A stretch of DNA of 64,000 nucleotides from UBA8337 sp038143435 (GTDB lineage: Bacteria; Pseudomonadota; Alphaproteobacteria; RS24): contig JAYQLX010000003.1 in assembly GCA_038143435.1 (NCBI GenBank), positions 186,001 to 250,000 on the forward strand, in the 5' to 3' direction. Below are positions 25,752 through 35,008 of the stretch, one piece after another. Position 1 is the first letter of the stretch, and each line of letters begins with the position of its first letter. A model generated the notes under the pieces. That model had not been told where the DNA came from. It saw only the letters and a program-made list of their open reading frames with translations, and ran no database searches. The position numbers and the translations under genes are program-made.

Positions 25752-26900
25752 CTAGCGGCCCAGATTGCGTTGCGCCAATTCGGCTTTTTTCTTTTCCGCC
25801 GCCGATTGTTTGACGCTATCCGATTTAAGCTGGCCGCACGCCGCCATAATATCGCGCCCGCGCGGGCGGCGCACCGGGCTCGCATAGCCCGCTTTATTGA
25901 CGATATCGGCAAAGGCTTGCATGCGTTTGTCATCGGAGCATTGATAGGGCGCGCCGGGCCAGGGGTTGAACGGAATAAGGTTAATCTTGGCGGGAATGCC
26001 GGCCAGTAATTTCACCAAAGCACGGGCATCATCATCGCTGTCATTAACGTCTTTCAGCATGACATATTCAAAGGTGATGCGTTTGGCATTGGAGAGGCCG
26101 GGCCAATTGCGGCATGCGTCCAGGAGTTCGGCAATCGGGTATTTTTTATTGAGCGGCACAAGCTCATCGCGCAATGTGTCGGTGACTGCATGCAGTGATA
26201 TGGCCAGCATGACACCGGTTTTCTCGCCCATAGCGGCAATTTCCGGCACCACGCCCGAGGTTGATAGGGTGATGCGCCGTTTTGACAGGCTAAGTCCGTC
26301 GCCATCGCTCATCACATTCAAGGCTTCGGCAACATGGTCGCTATTATAAAGCGGCTCGCCCATGCCCATCATCACCACATTGGTTACTTTGCGGGTGCCG
26401 CTATTGGACGGGCCGGCTGTCCCCCAATCTTGCAAATCATCGCGCGCCGCCACCATTTGGCCGGTAATTTCAGCCGCCGTCAGATTGCGCACCAATTTTT
26501 GGGTACCGGTATGGCAAAAGCGGCAGGTCAATGTGCAGCCGACTTGGCTGGAAACGCATAAAGTGCCGCGATCAAGCTCGGGTATATAGACCGTCTCGAC
26601 CAATTGCCCGTCATCAAGCCGGAACAAATATTTGCGCGTGCCGTCATTGGAATGCTGCGCATCGGCCAGTTCGAGCCGCGCCAATGAATAATGCGCCGCC
26701 AGTTTTTCGCGCAAATCTTTTGCGACATTGCTCATTTGGTCAAATTCGCGCACCCCATGCGCATAAAGCCAACCCCAAATTTGGCTGACCCGCATGCGCA
26801 ATTGCTTGTCGGGGACCCCGAGCGCGCTCAGCGCCGCGGCTAGTTCAGCGCGTGTCATGCCGATCAGGCTGGCTTTGCGTGTCTCGCTGGAAATTTCCAT
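25752..26900 (-). CDS. rlmN: dual-specificity 23S rRNA/tRNA adenine-C2 methyltransferase
   Basis: RlmN is a radical-SAM enzyme that makes 2-methyladenosine at A2503 of 23S rRNA and A37 of some tRNAs. The 382-residue product has the cluster motif CTLTCRFCHTG, the SAM-site segment VVMMGMGEPLYN, RITLSTSGVVPEI and the methyl-carrying Cys in GRDIMAACGQL near residue 355. Length is normal. It follows ialB by nine bases on the same strand, an order common in Alphaproteobacteria, with argG downstream. Confidence 0.96.
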   Translation of the reverse strand: MEISSETRKASLIGMTRAELAAALSALGVPDKQLRMRVSQIWGWLYAHGVREFDQMSNVAKDLREKLAAHYSLARLELADAQHSNDGTRKYLFRLDDGQLVETVYIPELDRGTLCVSSQVGCTLTCRFCHTGTQKLVRNLTAAEITGQMVAARDDLQDWGTAGPSNSGTRKVTNVVMMGMGEPLYNSDHVAEALNVMSDGDGLSLSKRRITLSTSGVVPEIAAMGEKTGVMLAISLHAVTDTLRDELVPLNKKYPIAELLDACRNWPGLSNAKRITFEYVMLKDVNDSDDDARALVKLLAGIPAKINLIPFNPWPGAPYQCSDDKRMQAFADIVNKAGYASPVRRPRGRDIMAACGQLKSDSVKQSAAEKKKAELAQRNLGR

Positions 26901-26909
26901 TAAATGGTT

Positions 26910-27438
26910 TTACGGGGCGGGGCAGGCCGCGTCCAGCGCCTTCATGGCGGCGGTGACGCCTTTCAGGCTATAGCTGTCCGTGGTCAGCGTGCCGCGCGCC
27001 GATGTGCCTTTGAAAACCAGCTCATTGCCGCGTTTCATGGCGGTGACGAGGCGGCGTTGGTCGTCCAGCGTTTCCAGCCAGGCCCATTCATCGGCCCCGT
27101 TTTCCACCTGCACGCCGGTGAAAAAGCCATATTCATCGCTGCCGACACGCGCAAAAGGTTCTGATGTCGCCGAAAATGGATAGCCGATGCGCACCGAAAT
27201 CTCATTGCGCACGCCTTGTCCGGGGCGATGGGCGACAATCAGGAAAACATCGCCGCGCCGCGCATTTTTCGGTGTTGAGCGCTTCGGCTCACCGGCAATA
27301 TAGCAATTTTTGCTTTGTCCCGCGCCGCTGACAAACATACGCCAATCGCCATATTCGGCGACCGGCTGGGTCGGCGGCAAATCCGGGCGAAACCAACGAA
27401 ACGCCCAGAAATCCGGCGAAAATGGTGATTTTCAACAT
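26910..27438 (-). CDS. invasion-associated locus B (IalB) family exported protein (one frameshift)
   Basis: IalB-family proteins are small periplasmic or surface proteins, first known from Bartonella invasion and wide-spread in non-pathogenic Alphaproteobacteria. The mature part has EYGDWRMFVSGAGQSKNCYI, the Cys of the N-terminal disulfide, VRIGYPFS and the late Cys in ALDAACPAP. The signal peptide MLKITIFAGFLGVSLVSPGF lies one frame off; the shift is near 27370. About 175 residues in all. It shares an upstream gap of 124 bases with the divergent sigma factor gene. Confidence 0.85.
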
Positions 27439-27562
27439 GAATCGCAATTTATGGTGATTTGGCGCGTCTTACCCAGACCGCTTTTTCTTGCTTTTAGCCG
27501 TCCAATAGCCTCTACTGAACAAGCGCACGGAATTTTGTGCGTGTTAGAGAGGTCTTAAGACC

Positions 27563-28203
27563 ATGTCAGCGAGTGGCCAGAACACCGGCTCCGCGCGAAA
27601 CGAAGTAGAAGTAGATCAAATCGGCAAGCTACAGAGCGCCGATGTCGCAAAAACCGGAAGTAAAACCGATTTTGCTGGTCTTATCGAAAAGATCGCCGAA
27701 ACCAAAGATCGCGACGCCTTTGCCGCGTTGTTCGCGCATTTTGCGCCGCGCCTAAAGGGCTATTTATTGCGTTTGGGCGCATCAGACGGGCAGGCCGAAG
27801 AGGTTTTGCAGGAAGCCTTGCTCACCGTATGGCGTAAAGCGGATTTGTTTGACCGTAAAAAAGCCGCCGCCTCGACATGGATTTTCACCATTGCCCGCAA
27901 TCGTCGCATTGATATTTTGCGCAAGCGCAAATTCCCTGAAATTGACGCTGAAGATCCGAGCCTGTGCCCGATGCGCCGCGCGCGCCGGATGAGGAAGTCA
28001 TTGGCGCCCGCGAAGGCGAGGCGGTGCGTTTGGCGCTTGAAAAACTGCCCGAAGAACAACGCGAATTGGTGCGTTTGGCATTTTACAATGGCTGGTCGCA
28101 TTCAAAAATTGCCGAAGATACCAATCTGCCTTTGGGCACGGTCAAATCGCGTTTGCGGCTGGCCTTTTCGCGCTTGCGCAATGAATTGGAAGGGCGTCTT
28201 TAA
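27563..28203 (+). CDS. ECF-type RNA polymerase sigma factor (one frameshift)
   Basis: A group-4 sigma factor of about 213 residues. Region 2 contains RDAFAALFAHFAPRLKGYLL and AEEVLQEALLTVWRKADLFD, with TWIFTIARNRRIDILRKRK for -10 recognition. Region 4 contains EQRELVRLAFYNGWSHSKIA and GTVKSRLRLAFSRLRNEL, a helix-turn-helix for the -35 element. A one-base shift near 27965 joins the two parts in the linker DAEDPSL/PDAPRAPDEE. An N-terminal extension of about 40 residues precedes region 2. This is the layout of RpoE/ChrR-type sigma factors, but no anti-sigma gene follows; the next gene is on the other strand. Confidence 0.85.
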
Positions 28204-28220
28204 CCCTCAGTCCCCTCATC

Positions 28221-28716
28221 TTAAGGGGTGAATTGCGCGCCTTTTTCGCCGCCCGGCATGACCGGCCGGTCGGCAAATTGCCCGAGGCTGTGCAAACGGT
28301 CATACATAACAATGGCACCGGCAATTTGCACATTGACGCAAAAGCGTGTCGGGATGCGGATTATATGGGCGCATTTCTCGCGCATGGCGGGCGATAAATC
28401 ACCGCGCTCGGGGCCCATTACATAAGCGGCGCAGCGCGGATGGGTGAAGCTTGGCAAATCAATCGCTTGCTCGGTCAACTCGACCCCGACCAATTGGCAT
28501 TTTTGGGGCAGCTGCATATCGGCAATATTGTCCCAATCATACCACGGCACGGAGGCTTTGCGTTTTCGACGTATCGGAGCGCGCCTCGCGCACTTTCAAA
28601 TGGGCGTTGACGGTGAAGATAAAGGCGGCGCCGAAAGCATGCGCCGAGCGCATGAGATTGCCGGTATTCATTGGCTTCGATGCCCCTTCAATGCCAATGG
28701 CAAAATAGCCCTTCAT
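28221..28716 (-). CDS. SpoU/TrmH-family RNA 2'-O-methyltransferase (one frameshift)
   Basis: A SPOUT-fold RNA methylase of about 165 residues without an extra N-terminal domain, similar to TrmL-sized enzymes. Motif 1 NTGNLMRSAHAFGAAFIF, motif 2 YVMGPERGDLSP and motif 3 FCVNVQIAGAIVMYDRLH are all visible. The first lies in a different frame, with the shift near 28555 in SDTSKTQ/VPWYDW. The target (tRNA wobble base or rRNA) cannot be told. It is convergent with the sigma factor gene, 17 bases away. Confidence 0.85.
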
Positions 28717-28869
28717 TTTCCTCGCCTTTTTCCCGCTTTATGTCTCATTTTCCACTTCTCATTAAGCACGTCTGGCTTATGATGAGTGCCTATCCAGCCG
28801 CATGGTAAAAGCTGCGGCGCAGAAAGAAAACCCCGCTTGCTGGCGGGCGTGCGATTAAGGGAGACAAAA

Positions 28870-29883
28870 ATGAAAGCCGTTTTATGCAAAGAGTTTGGCC
28901 CGCCGGAAAGCCTGGTGGTGGAAGATATTGCCTCACCCGAGCCGGGGCCGGGCGAAGTGGTGCTCGATGTGCACGCGGCAGCCGTCAATTTTCCCGATGT
29001 GTTGATCATTCAAAACAAATATCAATTCAAACCGCCATTGCCGTTTTCGCCGGGCGGGGAAGTGGCCGGCATTGTTTCCAAATTAGGCGATGGGGTGAAA
29101 AATCTGAAAATCGGTGACCGCGTTATCGGCTCATGCGGCAATGGCGGCTTTGTTGAAGAAATTGCCATTAATGAAATGGCCTGCATGCCGGTGCCCGATG
29201 AAATGGATTTGCACACCGCTTCGGCTTTGGTGCTGACCTATGGCACCTCGCATTATGGGTTGAAAGACCGCGCACAATTAAAGGCCGGTGAAACCTTGCT
29301 GGTCATGGGCGCGGCCGGTGGTGTCGGCTTGGCGGCGGTTGAGCTTGGCAAGGCTATGGGCGCGCGTGTCATTGCCGCCGCCTCAACGCAAGACAAGCTC
29401 GATGTCTGTGTCGAGCATGGTGCCGATGACACGATTCTTTATCCTTCAGGCGCGCTTGACCGCGACCAGCAAAAAGCCTTTTCCGATGCGATTAAGGAAA
29501 AAACCGGCGGGCTCGGCGCGGATGTGATTTATGACCCGATCGGTGACGCTTATGCCGAACCGGCTTTGCGCGCCATTAATTGGGAAGGGCGCTATTTGGT
29601 TATCGGCTTTGCGGCCGGTGAGATTCCGAAAATTCCGCTCAATTTGGCACTGTTGAAAAGCTGTCAGATAGTCGGCGTGTTTTGGGGCGCTTTTACGGCG
29701 CGCGACCCGCAAGCCAATCAGGCCAATTTGCAGGAATTGATGGAAATGTATAAGGCGGGCACAATCCGACCGCATATTTCAGACAGTTTTCCTTTGGAAC
29801 AAGCGGCCGATGCGCTCAATAAAATGGCCAATCGCCAAGTTAAGGGTAAAGTGATTTTGACCACCGGGCGCAGCGAAGGCTAG
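28870..29883 (+). CDS. zinc-independent NAD(P)H:quinone oxidoreductase (MDR family)
   Basis: A 337-residue medium-chain reductase of the quinone oxidoreductase/zeta-crystallin branch. It starts MKAVLCKEFGPPESLVVEDI, has the NADPH-binding LLVMGAAGGVGLAAVELGKA near residue 145 and lacks the zinc ligands of alcohol dehydrogenases. Relatives reduce quinones or enoyl groups. GGGAGA precedes the ATG. The leader has two small hairpins (28797-28818 and 28832-28847). A transporter gene follows after five bases. Confidence 0.9.
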   Translation: MKAVLCKEFGPPESLVVEDIASPEPGPGEVVLDVHAAAVNFPDVLIIQNKYQFKPPLPFSPGGEVAGIVSKLGDGVKNLKIGDRVIGSCGNGGFVEEIAINEMACMPVPDEMDLHTASALVLTYGTSHYGLKDRAQLKAGETLLVMGAAGGVGLAAVELGKAMGARVIAAASTQDKLDVCVEHGADDTILYPSGALDRDQQKAFSDAIKEKTGGLGADVIYDPIGDAYAEPALRAINWEGRYLVIGFAAGEIPKIPLNLALLKSCQIVGVFWGAFTARDPQANQANLQELMEMYKAGTIRPHISDSFPLEQAADALNKMANRQVKGKVILTTGRSEG

Positions 29884-29888
29884 CCCCC

Positions 29889-30853
29889 TTGTCCGGAACC
29901 CCTCCGCAGCCGGAGCGCCAGCCGGTCAATAATCGTCAAGCCGCTTTATGGCTTTTGGCATCGGCCGTCATGTTCACTTTTACCGGTGTGCTGGTTAAGA
30001 CTTTGGGCGAGACTTTGCACCCGTTTGAAATTTCACTGTTTCGCGGACTTGTCGCATTGGCGGTGATTTTACCGATATTTGCGCGCACGGGCGGCATAAG
30101 CGCGGGGATGAAAACGCAAATCCCGCTTTTGCAAATGACCCGCGGCGTGGTCGGCTCGCTGGCCATGTTTTTGGGCTTTTATGCGATTGTCGCTTTGCCG
30201 CTGGCCGATGCGCAAGCCATCAGCTTTTCGCGCAATCTGTTTCTGGTGCCGCTCGCCGCTTTTATTCTGGCCGAAGCGGTCGGGCCGCGGCGTGCCATTG
30301 CGGCGGCGGTCGGTTTTGTCGGCGTGCTCATCATGCTGCGCCCCGGCATGGAAACGGGCATGGCGCAGGCGGGCGCGGCGAAGCGGTGGGGATGGTTTTG
30401 AGCCTCGGCGCAGCGGCCGCTTTGGGGCATGCGTTTTTGGTCGCGCTGGCTACGGTTTTGGTCAATATTGCTTCGCGCTATGACGGGCCGGTGACGCTGA
30501 TGTTTTACACCAATATCGTCTCGGTGACGTTGATTGCCATTCCGACCATTTTCGTCTGGCAGACCCCCAATATGACCGAACTTGCCATGCTGGTGGCGAT
30601 GGGGGTATTGGCCACGGCCTCGCATAATTGTTTTATCCGCGCCTTTGCAATGGGCGAGGCCAGCGTCATTGCGCCGGTCGATTATTCGCGACTGATTTTT
30701 GCCGCTTTGGCGGGCTGGCTGGTTTTTGCCAGCGTGCCCGATATATATACCATTATCGGCGCCGCCATTATTGTGGCATCGAGCTTTTATATTGTGCGGC
30801 GCGAAGCCGGTTTGCAAAAAGGCGAGGGCGAAAAAGCACCGCCTGCGCCGTAA
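29889..30853 (+). CDS. EamA/DMT-family inner-membrane transporter (one frameshift, TTG start)
   Basis: A ten-helix drug/metabolite transporter of about 320 residues. The first EamA half begins ALWLLASAVMFTFTGVLVKT, contains LHPFEISLFRGLVALAVILP and FAILAEAVGPRRAI-like ends; the second begins GHAFLVALATVLVNIASRYD and ends SFYIVRREAG. The frame shifts near 30390 in the loop between halves. A first membrane helix starts before the first ATG, so I prefer the TTG with GAAGG nine bases upstream. The substrate is unknown. It is probably co-transcribed with the oxidoreductase gene before it. Confidence 0.85.
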
Positions 30854-30941
30854 GCTTTATCGGCCGAAATGGGGCTTGCACGCCGCCCTATGACTGAATA
30901 TGGTTTGCCCCTATGCGAGGCCATTTTGTGGGAGAGAAATT

Positions 30942-31728
30942 ATGAAATTGGATTCAAACATTACCGCCATTGTCACTGGCGGCGCGTCAGGTCTGGGTGA
31001 GGCGACAGTGCGTCTGCTCGCTGAAAAAGGCGTGAAATGCGGCATTTTCGACTTGAATGAAGAAAAAGGCGAAGCGGTTGCCAAAGAGGTTGGCGGCGCG
31101 TTTGCCAAAGTCAATGTGACCTCAGATGAAGAGGTCGATGCCGGTTTTGCCAAAATTCGCGAAGCCCTCGGCCAAGAGCGTATTTTGATCAATTGCGCCG
31201 GCACCGGCAATGCGGTGAAAACCGCTTCACGCGACAAGGAAAGCGGCGCCATTAATCACTTCCCGCTCGATGCATTTAATCTCATCATTCAGATTAATCT
31301 GGTCGGCACATTTCGCTGCATTGCCAAATCGGCAGCCGGCATGATGAGCCTTGACCCGCTGCCTTGCGGCGATCGCGGCTCCATCGTCAACACGGCCTCA
31401 GTGGCGGCAGAAGACGGGCAAATCGGTCAGGCTTCCTATTCAGCTTCAAAAGCCGGCGTGGTCGGCATGACTTTGCCGATTGCTCGCGATTTGTCGCGCG
31501 AAGGCATTCGCGTCAATACCATCTTGCCGGGTATTTTTGATACGCCGCTGCTTGCCGGTGCGCCGGAAAATGTGCGCCAAGCTTTGGGCGCTATGGTGCC
31601 TTATCCGTCACGTCTCGGCCTGCCGGATGAATATGCCAAATTGGCCGCGACCATGTGCGAGGTGAATTATTTCAACGGCGAAGATGTGCGCCTTGACGGC
31701 GCCATTCGCATGGCATGGCCCCCGCTAG
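30942..31728 (+). CDS. short-chain dehydrogenase, 3-hydroxyacyl-CoA dehydrogenase type II-like (late frameshift)
   Basis: An NAD-dependent SDR of about 260 residues. The nucleotide motif TGGASGLGEATVRLL is near residue 10, the NCAGTG motif near 87, the catalytic Ser in VNTASVAAEDG near 152, and YSASKAG (Tyr and Lys) near 167. Sequence features such as GSIVNTASVAAEDGQIGQ and PYPSRLGLPDEYAKL are those of the HSD17B10-like 3-hydroxy-2-methylacyl-CoA dehydrogenases of isoleucine and fatty acid breakdown. The family normally ends AIRMAPR; here a one-base shift near 31718 would give that end and a stop at 31728, instead of running on to 31760. GGAGAG precedes the ATG. Confidence 0.85.
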
Positions 31729-31739
31729 GGATAAGCGCT

Positions 31740-32204
31740 TCAAATATCCATTTGGTTTGAGGCGAGCAATTGACAGCCGGCGATCTTCCAAGATCCGTCC
31801 GGCTGTTTTTGCATCATATAGCGCGCCTTATGGCTGGTGCCGCGATCATCGACCAAATAAACATCTTGCAGCCGTATCTGCGGGGTTTGCGATATGGCAC
31901 GGGCGCGGCCGGTAAAGCTGAATTGTTGCGCCGTAAAGACCGGCCGATAATGGGCCCGCACCATGGCCATAAAGCGATTGGGGGCAACAAATTGGGCGCG
32001 CAAATCGGGCGAGGCAAAGCCGAAAGCAGCGACATCATCTTGCGCGCGAAACGCGTCGATTTGGGCTTCAATTGTGGCGCGGATATTTTGGTCATAAAGC
32101 GCTAAAGGCTGATGGCGATTTTGCAAAAATGCCGTGCCGACCGCCAATGCCGTCAGCAAAGCGAGGACGCCTATATCAGCTAAGCCGATGCGCCCGCGCC
32201 GCAT
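31740..32204 (-). CDS. DUF4864 membrane-anchored protein
   Basis: A 154-residue protein with one N-terminal membrane helix (IGVLALLTALAVGTAFL) and a domain in the periplasm or extracellular space with a cystatin/NTF2-like pattern: IEAQIDAFRAQDDVAAFGFA, YRPVFTAQQFSF and DGSWKIAGCQLL. DUF4864 proteins have no known role. It directly abuts the pterin dehydratase gene upstream with no gap. It is convergent with the SDR gene. Confidence 0.8.
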   Translation of the reverse strand: MRRGRIGLADIGVLALLTALAVGTAFLQNRHQPLALYDQNIRATIEAQIDAFRAQDDVAAFGFASPDLRAQFVAPNRFMAMVRAHYRPVFTAQQFSFTGRARAISQTPQIRLQDVYLVDDRGTSHKARYMMQKQPDGSWKIAGCQLLASNQMDI

Positions 32205-32537
32205 TTATTTTTTGCGTCCCTTTTTTGCGCCGCGCGCTTTGCCCGCCGCACCGGCGGTTTTGTCCATAAAACCGGCCAGCTTCACATCAAGGGCAGAGAG
32301 CCCGCCCGCATCATGTGTGGTCAACACCACATTGACGGTTTTATAAACATTGTCCCATTCCGGGTGATGGTCCATTTTTTCCGCCTGCATGGCGACACGG
32401 CTCATCCAGCCAAAGGCCGCATTGAAATCGGCGAAGACAAAAGTCTTTTTAATGGCCTCGCGGCCACTGACTTTTTTCCAGCCGGACAGCCGGCCCATCG
32501 CTTTTTTCTTTTCAGCGGCAGTCAGTTTCTCAACCAT
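32205..32537 (-). CDS. phhB: 4a-hydroxytetrahydrobiopterin (pterin-4a-carbinolamine) dehydratase
   Basis: This enzyme dehydrates the 4a-carbinolamine produced by aromatic amino acid hydroxylases, and in some bacteria supports molybdopterin use. The 110-residue product has the active-site motif HHPEWDNVYKTVNVVLTTHD with the catalytic His residues, and AAGLSALD-like end GGLSALDVKLAGFMD. A Lys/Arg-Gly-rich tail closes it. It stands between the aldo/keto reductase and DUF4864 genes on the same strand, with 9 and 0 bases between. No phenylalanine hydroxylase is in the window. Confidence 0.9.
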   Translation of the reverse strand: MVEKLTAAEKKKAMGRLSGWKKVSGREAIKKTFVFADFNAAFGWMSRVAMQAEKMDHHPEWDNVYKTVNVVLTTHDAGGLSALDVKLAGFMDKTAGAAGKARGAKKGRKK

Positions 32538-32546
32538 ATTTCCCCC

Positions 32547-33589
32547 TTACGGGCACAAATTCGGTGCGCGCAAATGCACTTTGTCAATATCGGCCAATAT
32601 CTCATCGGTCATTTCGACATCTATGCTGGTCACCGCCAATTTCAACTGTTCCATGCTCGTCGCACCGATAATATTGGAGGTTACGAAATCGCGTGTGGTG
32701 ACGAATTGATTGGCCAATTGCGAGGCATCAAGCCCGTATTTTTTGGCAATGTCGAGATAGCTGTCAATCACCTCTTCCGCGCCGTCCACCTCATAGCGTT
32801 GCAGGCGGTCGAATAATTGTTTGCGCGAGCCTTGTGGCATGGCCCCGCCTTGATATTTGCCGGTCAAATAGCCCTGCGCCAATGGCGAATAAGCCAATAG
32901 GCCGACGCCCTCGCGGTGAAAAATTTCTGACGAGCCAAGCTCATAAATGCGGTTCAAAAGATTATAGGCATTTTGCACCGACACCATGCGCGGCAGGTTT
33001 TTATCCATTTCCGCATGGTGCAGAAATTTCATAATGCCCCAGGGTGTCTCATTGGACAGGCCGAAATGGCGCACTTTGCCGGCTTTTTGAATATCGGCCA
33101 GAGCCCCCAAAATATCTTCAATTTTATTGATTTCGCCGCCCATTTCCTTATGTCCCAAGCCGCCGAAAATACGGATTGGGCGGTCGGGCCAATGCAGCTG
33201 ATACAGGTCAATATAATCGGTCTGCAAGCGTTTCAGGCTTTTATCGACCGCTTCGTGAATTTGTGCCGGTGTTTGCTCTGTGCCGCTGCCGTCATCGCGC
33301 AGCCAATTCATCGGCGCGCGACCTGCCACTTTGGTGGCGAGAATAATATCTTGGCGATTATTGTTTTTTGAAACCATGTGCCGATAATTTCTTCGGTTTT
33401 GCCTTGCGTTTCCGCCTTAGGCGGCACGGCATACATTTCCGCCGTATCGAAGAAATTAATCCCCATTTCAACCGCATAATCCATTTGTTCATGGCCTTCG
33501 GCTTCGGTGTTTTGCTGCCCCCATGTCATGGTGCCCAAGCAAATGGCGCTGACGTCAATGTCAGTATGTCCGAGACGACGATATTCCAT
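32547..33589 (-). CDS. aldo/keto reductase, Tas/YghZ-like (one frameshift)
   Basis: An NADPH-dependent (alpha/beta)8-barrel reductase of about 347 residues. It starts MEYRRLGHTDIDVSAICLGT; the catalytic tetrad is seen as Asp and Tyr in FFDTAEMY, Lys in ILATKVAG and His in LYQLHWPDRP. The cofactor loop NIIGATSMEQLKLAV is near the C-terminus. The frame shifts near 33370, in IGTWF/KNNNRQDIIL. The region AVPPKAETQGKTEEIIG is as in Tas of E. coli. The substrate is unknown. The esterase gene lies 18 bases upstream on the same strand. Confidence 0.9.
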
Positions 33590-33607
33590 AAAACCTCCCT
33601 ATTTGTT

Positions 33608-34288
33608 TTATGATTCAATGCGTGCCAACAGCCTCTCAACGGTCGGCAAAATATTTTCGACAATGACGGCAATGCCGTCACGATTGGGGTGGATGCGGTC
33701 GCCCAGATTGAGGCGCGGGTCTCCGGCTACACCATCCAAGAAAAACGGATAAAATACCAGCCCATATTGTTTGGCAAGGCGCGGATAAAGACCGTTAAAG
33801 GCTTCGCCATAGCTCGGCCCCAAATTGGGTGCGGCCAGCATGCCGGCCAGCATCACCTCAAGCCCGCGCGCTTGCAGTTTTTCGATGATTTGGCGAAGGT
33901 TTTTTTCCGTCACTTTGGGCGACAGGCCGCGCAACATATCATTGGCGCCCAGCTCGACAATTACTGCTTGCGCTTCGCGTCCGACGGCCCAGTCAAGCCG
34001 CGCCAAGCCGCCGGCGCTGGTATCGCCCGACACGCCGCCATTATGCACGCGCACGCGATGGCCTTTGGCCGTCAATGCAGCCTCTAATTGCGCTGTAAAG
34101 CCGTCGCGCGGAGCGAGACCGTAACCGGCCGTCAAACTGTCGCCCAAAGCGACCAGATGAATGGTTTTGGTGTCGCTTTGTGCCCATGCGGTAGAGCTTG
34201 CGCTCATCCATAAGACGAAAATCAGCGTAAACAAACAAACAAAGCGCCGTGACCCGGCCTGCCCATGCTGGCAACGGATTTGACGCAT
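33608..34288 (-). CDS. exported SGNH-family arylesterase/lysophospholipase (TesA-like)
   Basis: A 226-residue periplasmic esterase. A signal peptide occupies about residues 12-36 (VCLFTLIFVLWMSASSTAWA). The four SGNH blocks are complete: ALGDSLTAGYG, HNGGVSGDTSAGG, ELGANDMLRG and DRIHPNRDG, giving Ser, Gly, Asn and Asp/His of the active site. This gene is divergent from the ABC exporter pair that follows, the arrangement known from E. coli tesA-ybbA-ybbP, where the three are thought to act in lipid or toxic-ester handling. Confidence 0.92.
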   Translation of the reverse strand: MRQIRCQHGQAGSRRFVCLFTLIFVLWMSASSTAWAQSDTKTIHLVALGDSLTAGYGLAPRDGFTAQLEAALTAKGHRVRVHNGGVSGDTSAGGLARLDWAVGREAQAVIVELGANDMLRGLSPKVTEKNLRQIIEKLQARGLEVMLAGMLAAPNLGPSYGEAFNGLYPRLAKQYGLVFYPFFLDGVAGDPRLNLGDRIHPNRDGIAVIVENILPTVERLLARIES

Positions 34289-34351
34289 GGGCGCGTTCTA
34301 TATAGGACAAACCAGCCATTGATTTGGGAACCATGAAAGAGATTGCTCGCA

Positions 34352-35008
34352 ATGATTGAAACCGAAAAATTGACCGTTACCCTGCCCAGTCGCGCCGGAG
34401 ACGTCAATATACTTCGCGGTATTGATTTATCGGTGGCGGCGGGTGAAACGGTCGGGCTTATTGGCCCGTCAGGTTCGGGCAAAACCACCTTGCTTATGGT
34501 TTTGGCCGGTTTGGAGCCGCCGACCGGCGGCTTTGTGGCGGTGGCGGGCTGCGATTACGGTGCGATGAGCGAAGATGATTTGGCGCGCTTTCGCCGCACC
34601 CATATCGGTATTGTTTTTCAGAGCTTTCATCTTGTGCCGACCATGACGGCATTGGAGAACACCGCCCTGCCTTTGGAATTGGCCGGTGAAAAGGACTGCC
34701 GCGCCCGCGCCGCCGCGATTTTGGACGAGGTCGGCCTCGCCGACCGATATGACCATTATCCGGCACAAATGTCGGGTGGGGAACAGCAACGCGTGGCTTT
34801 GGCGCGCGCTATGGTGGCTGACCCGCCGGTCTTATTTGCCGATGAGCCGACCGGCAATCTCGACCAAGCGACCGGCGAGAGCATTATGCAATTGATTTTA
34901 AACCTTGCCAAAAATCGTCAATCGACGCTTTTCCTCATCACCCATGACCGCGCTTTGGCTGAAAAATGCGACCGCACATTGACCATGCGCGACGGGTTAT
35001 TGGCCTGA
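34352..35008 (+). CDS. ABC transporter ATP-binding protein, YbbA/LolD-like
   Basis: A 218-residue ATPase of the MacB/LolD group. Walker A GPSGSGKTTLL, Q-loop GIVFQSFHLVPTMTALEN, signature SGGEQQRVALARAM, Walker B VLFADEPTGNLD and the H-loop ITHD are present. It begins MIETEKLTVTLPSR, with AAGAGAT upstream. The stop codon overlaps the permease start (TGATG). With the next gene it forms an exporter pair, convergent in function with the divergent esterase. Confidence 0.93.
   Translation: MIETEKLTVTLPSRAGDVNILRGIDLSVAAGETVGLIGPSGSGKTTLLMVLAGLEPPTGGFVAVAGCDYGAMSEDDLARFRRTHIGIVFQSFHLVPTMTALENTALPLELAGEKDCRARAAAILDEVGLADRYDHYPAQMSGGEQQRVALARAMVADPPVLFADEPTGNLDQATGESIMQLILNLAKNRQSTLFLITHDRALAEKCDRTLTMRDGLLA

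Noticed and set aside
27524..27541. CGCAC-N8-GTGCG upstream of the sigma factor gene as an operator
   Set aside because: Five-base arms are too short to stand out from chance, and no promoter is seen around them.
28797..28847. Two small hairpins in front of the quinone oxidoreductase gene as a riboswitch
   Set aside because: Each has only five or six pairs, there is no conserved junction, and no known riboswitch core is seen.
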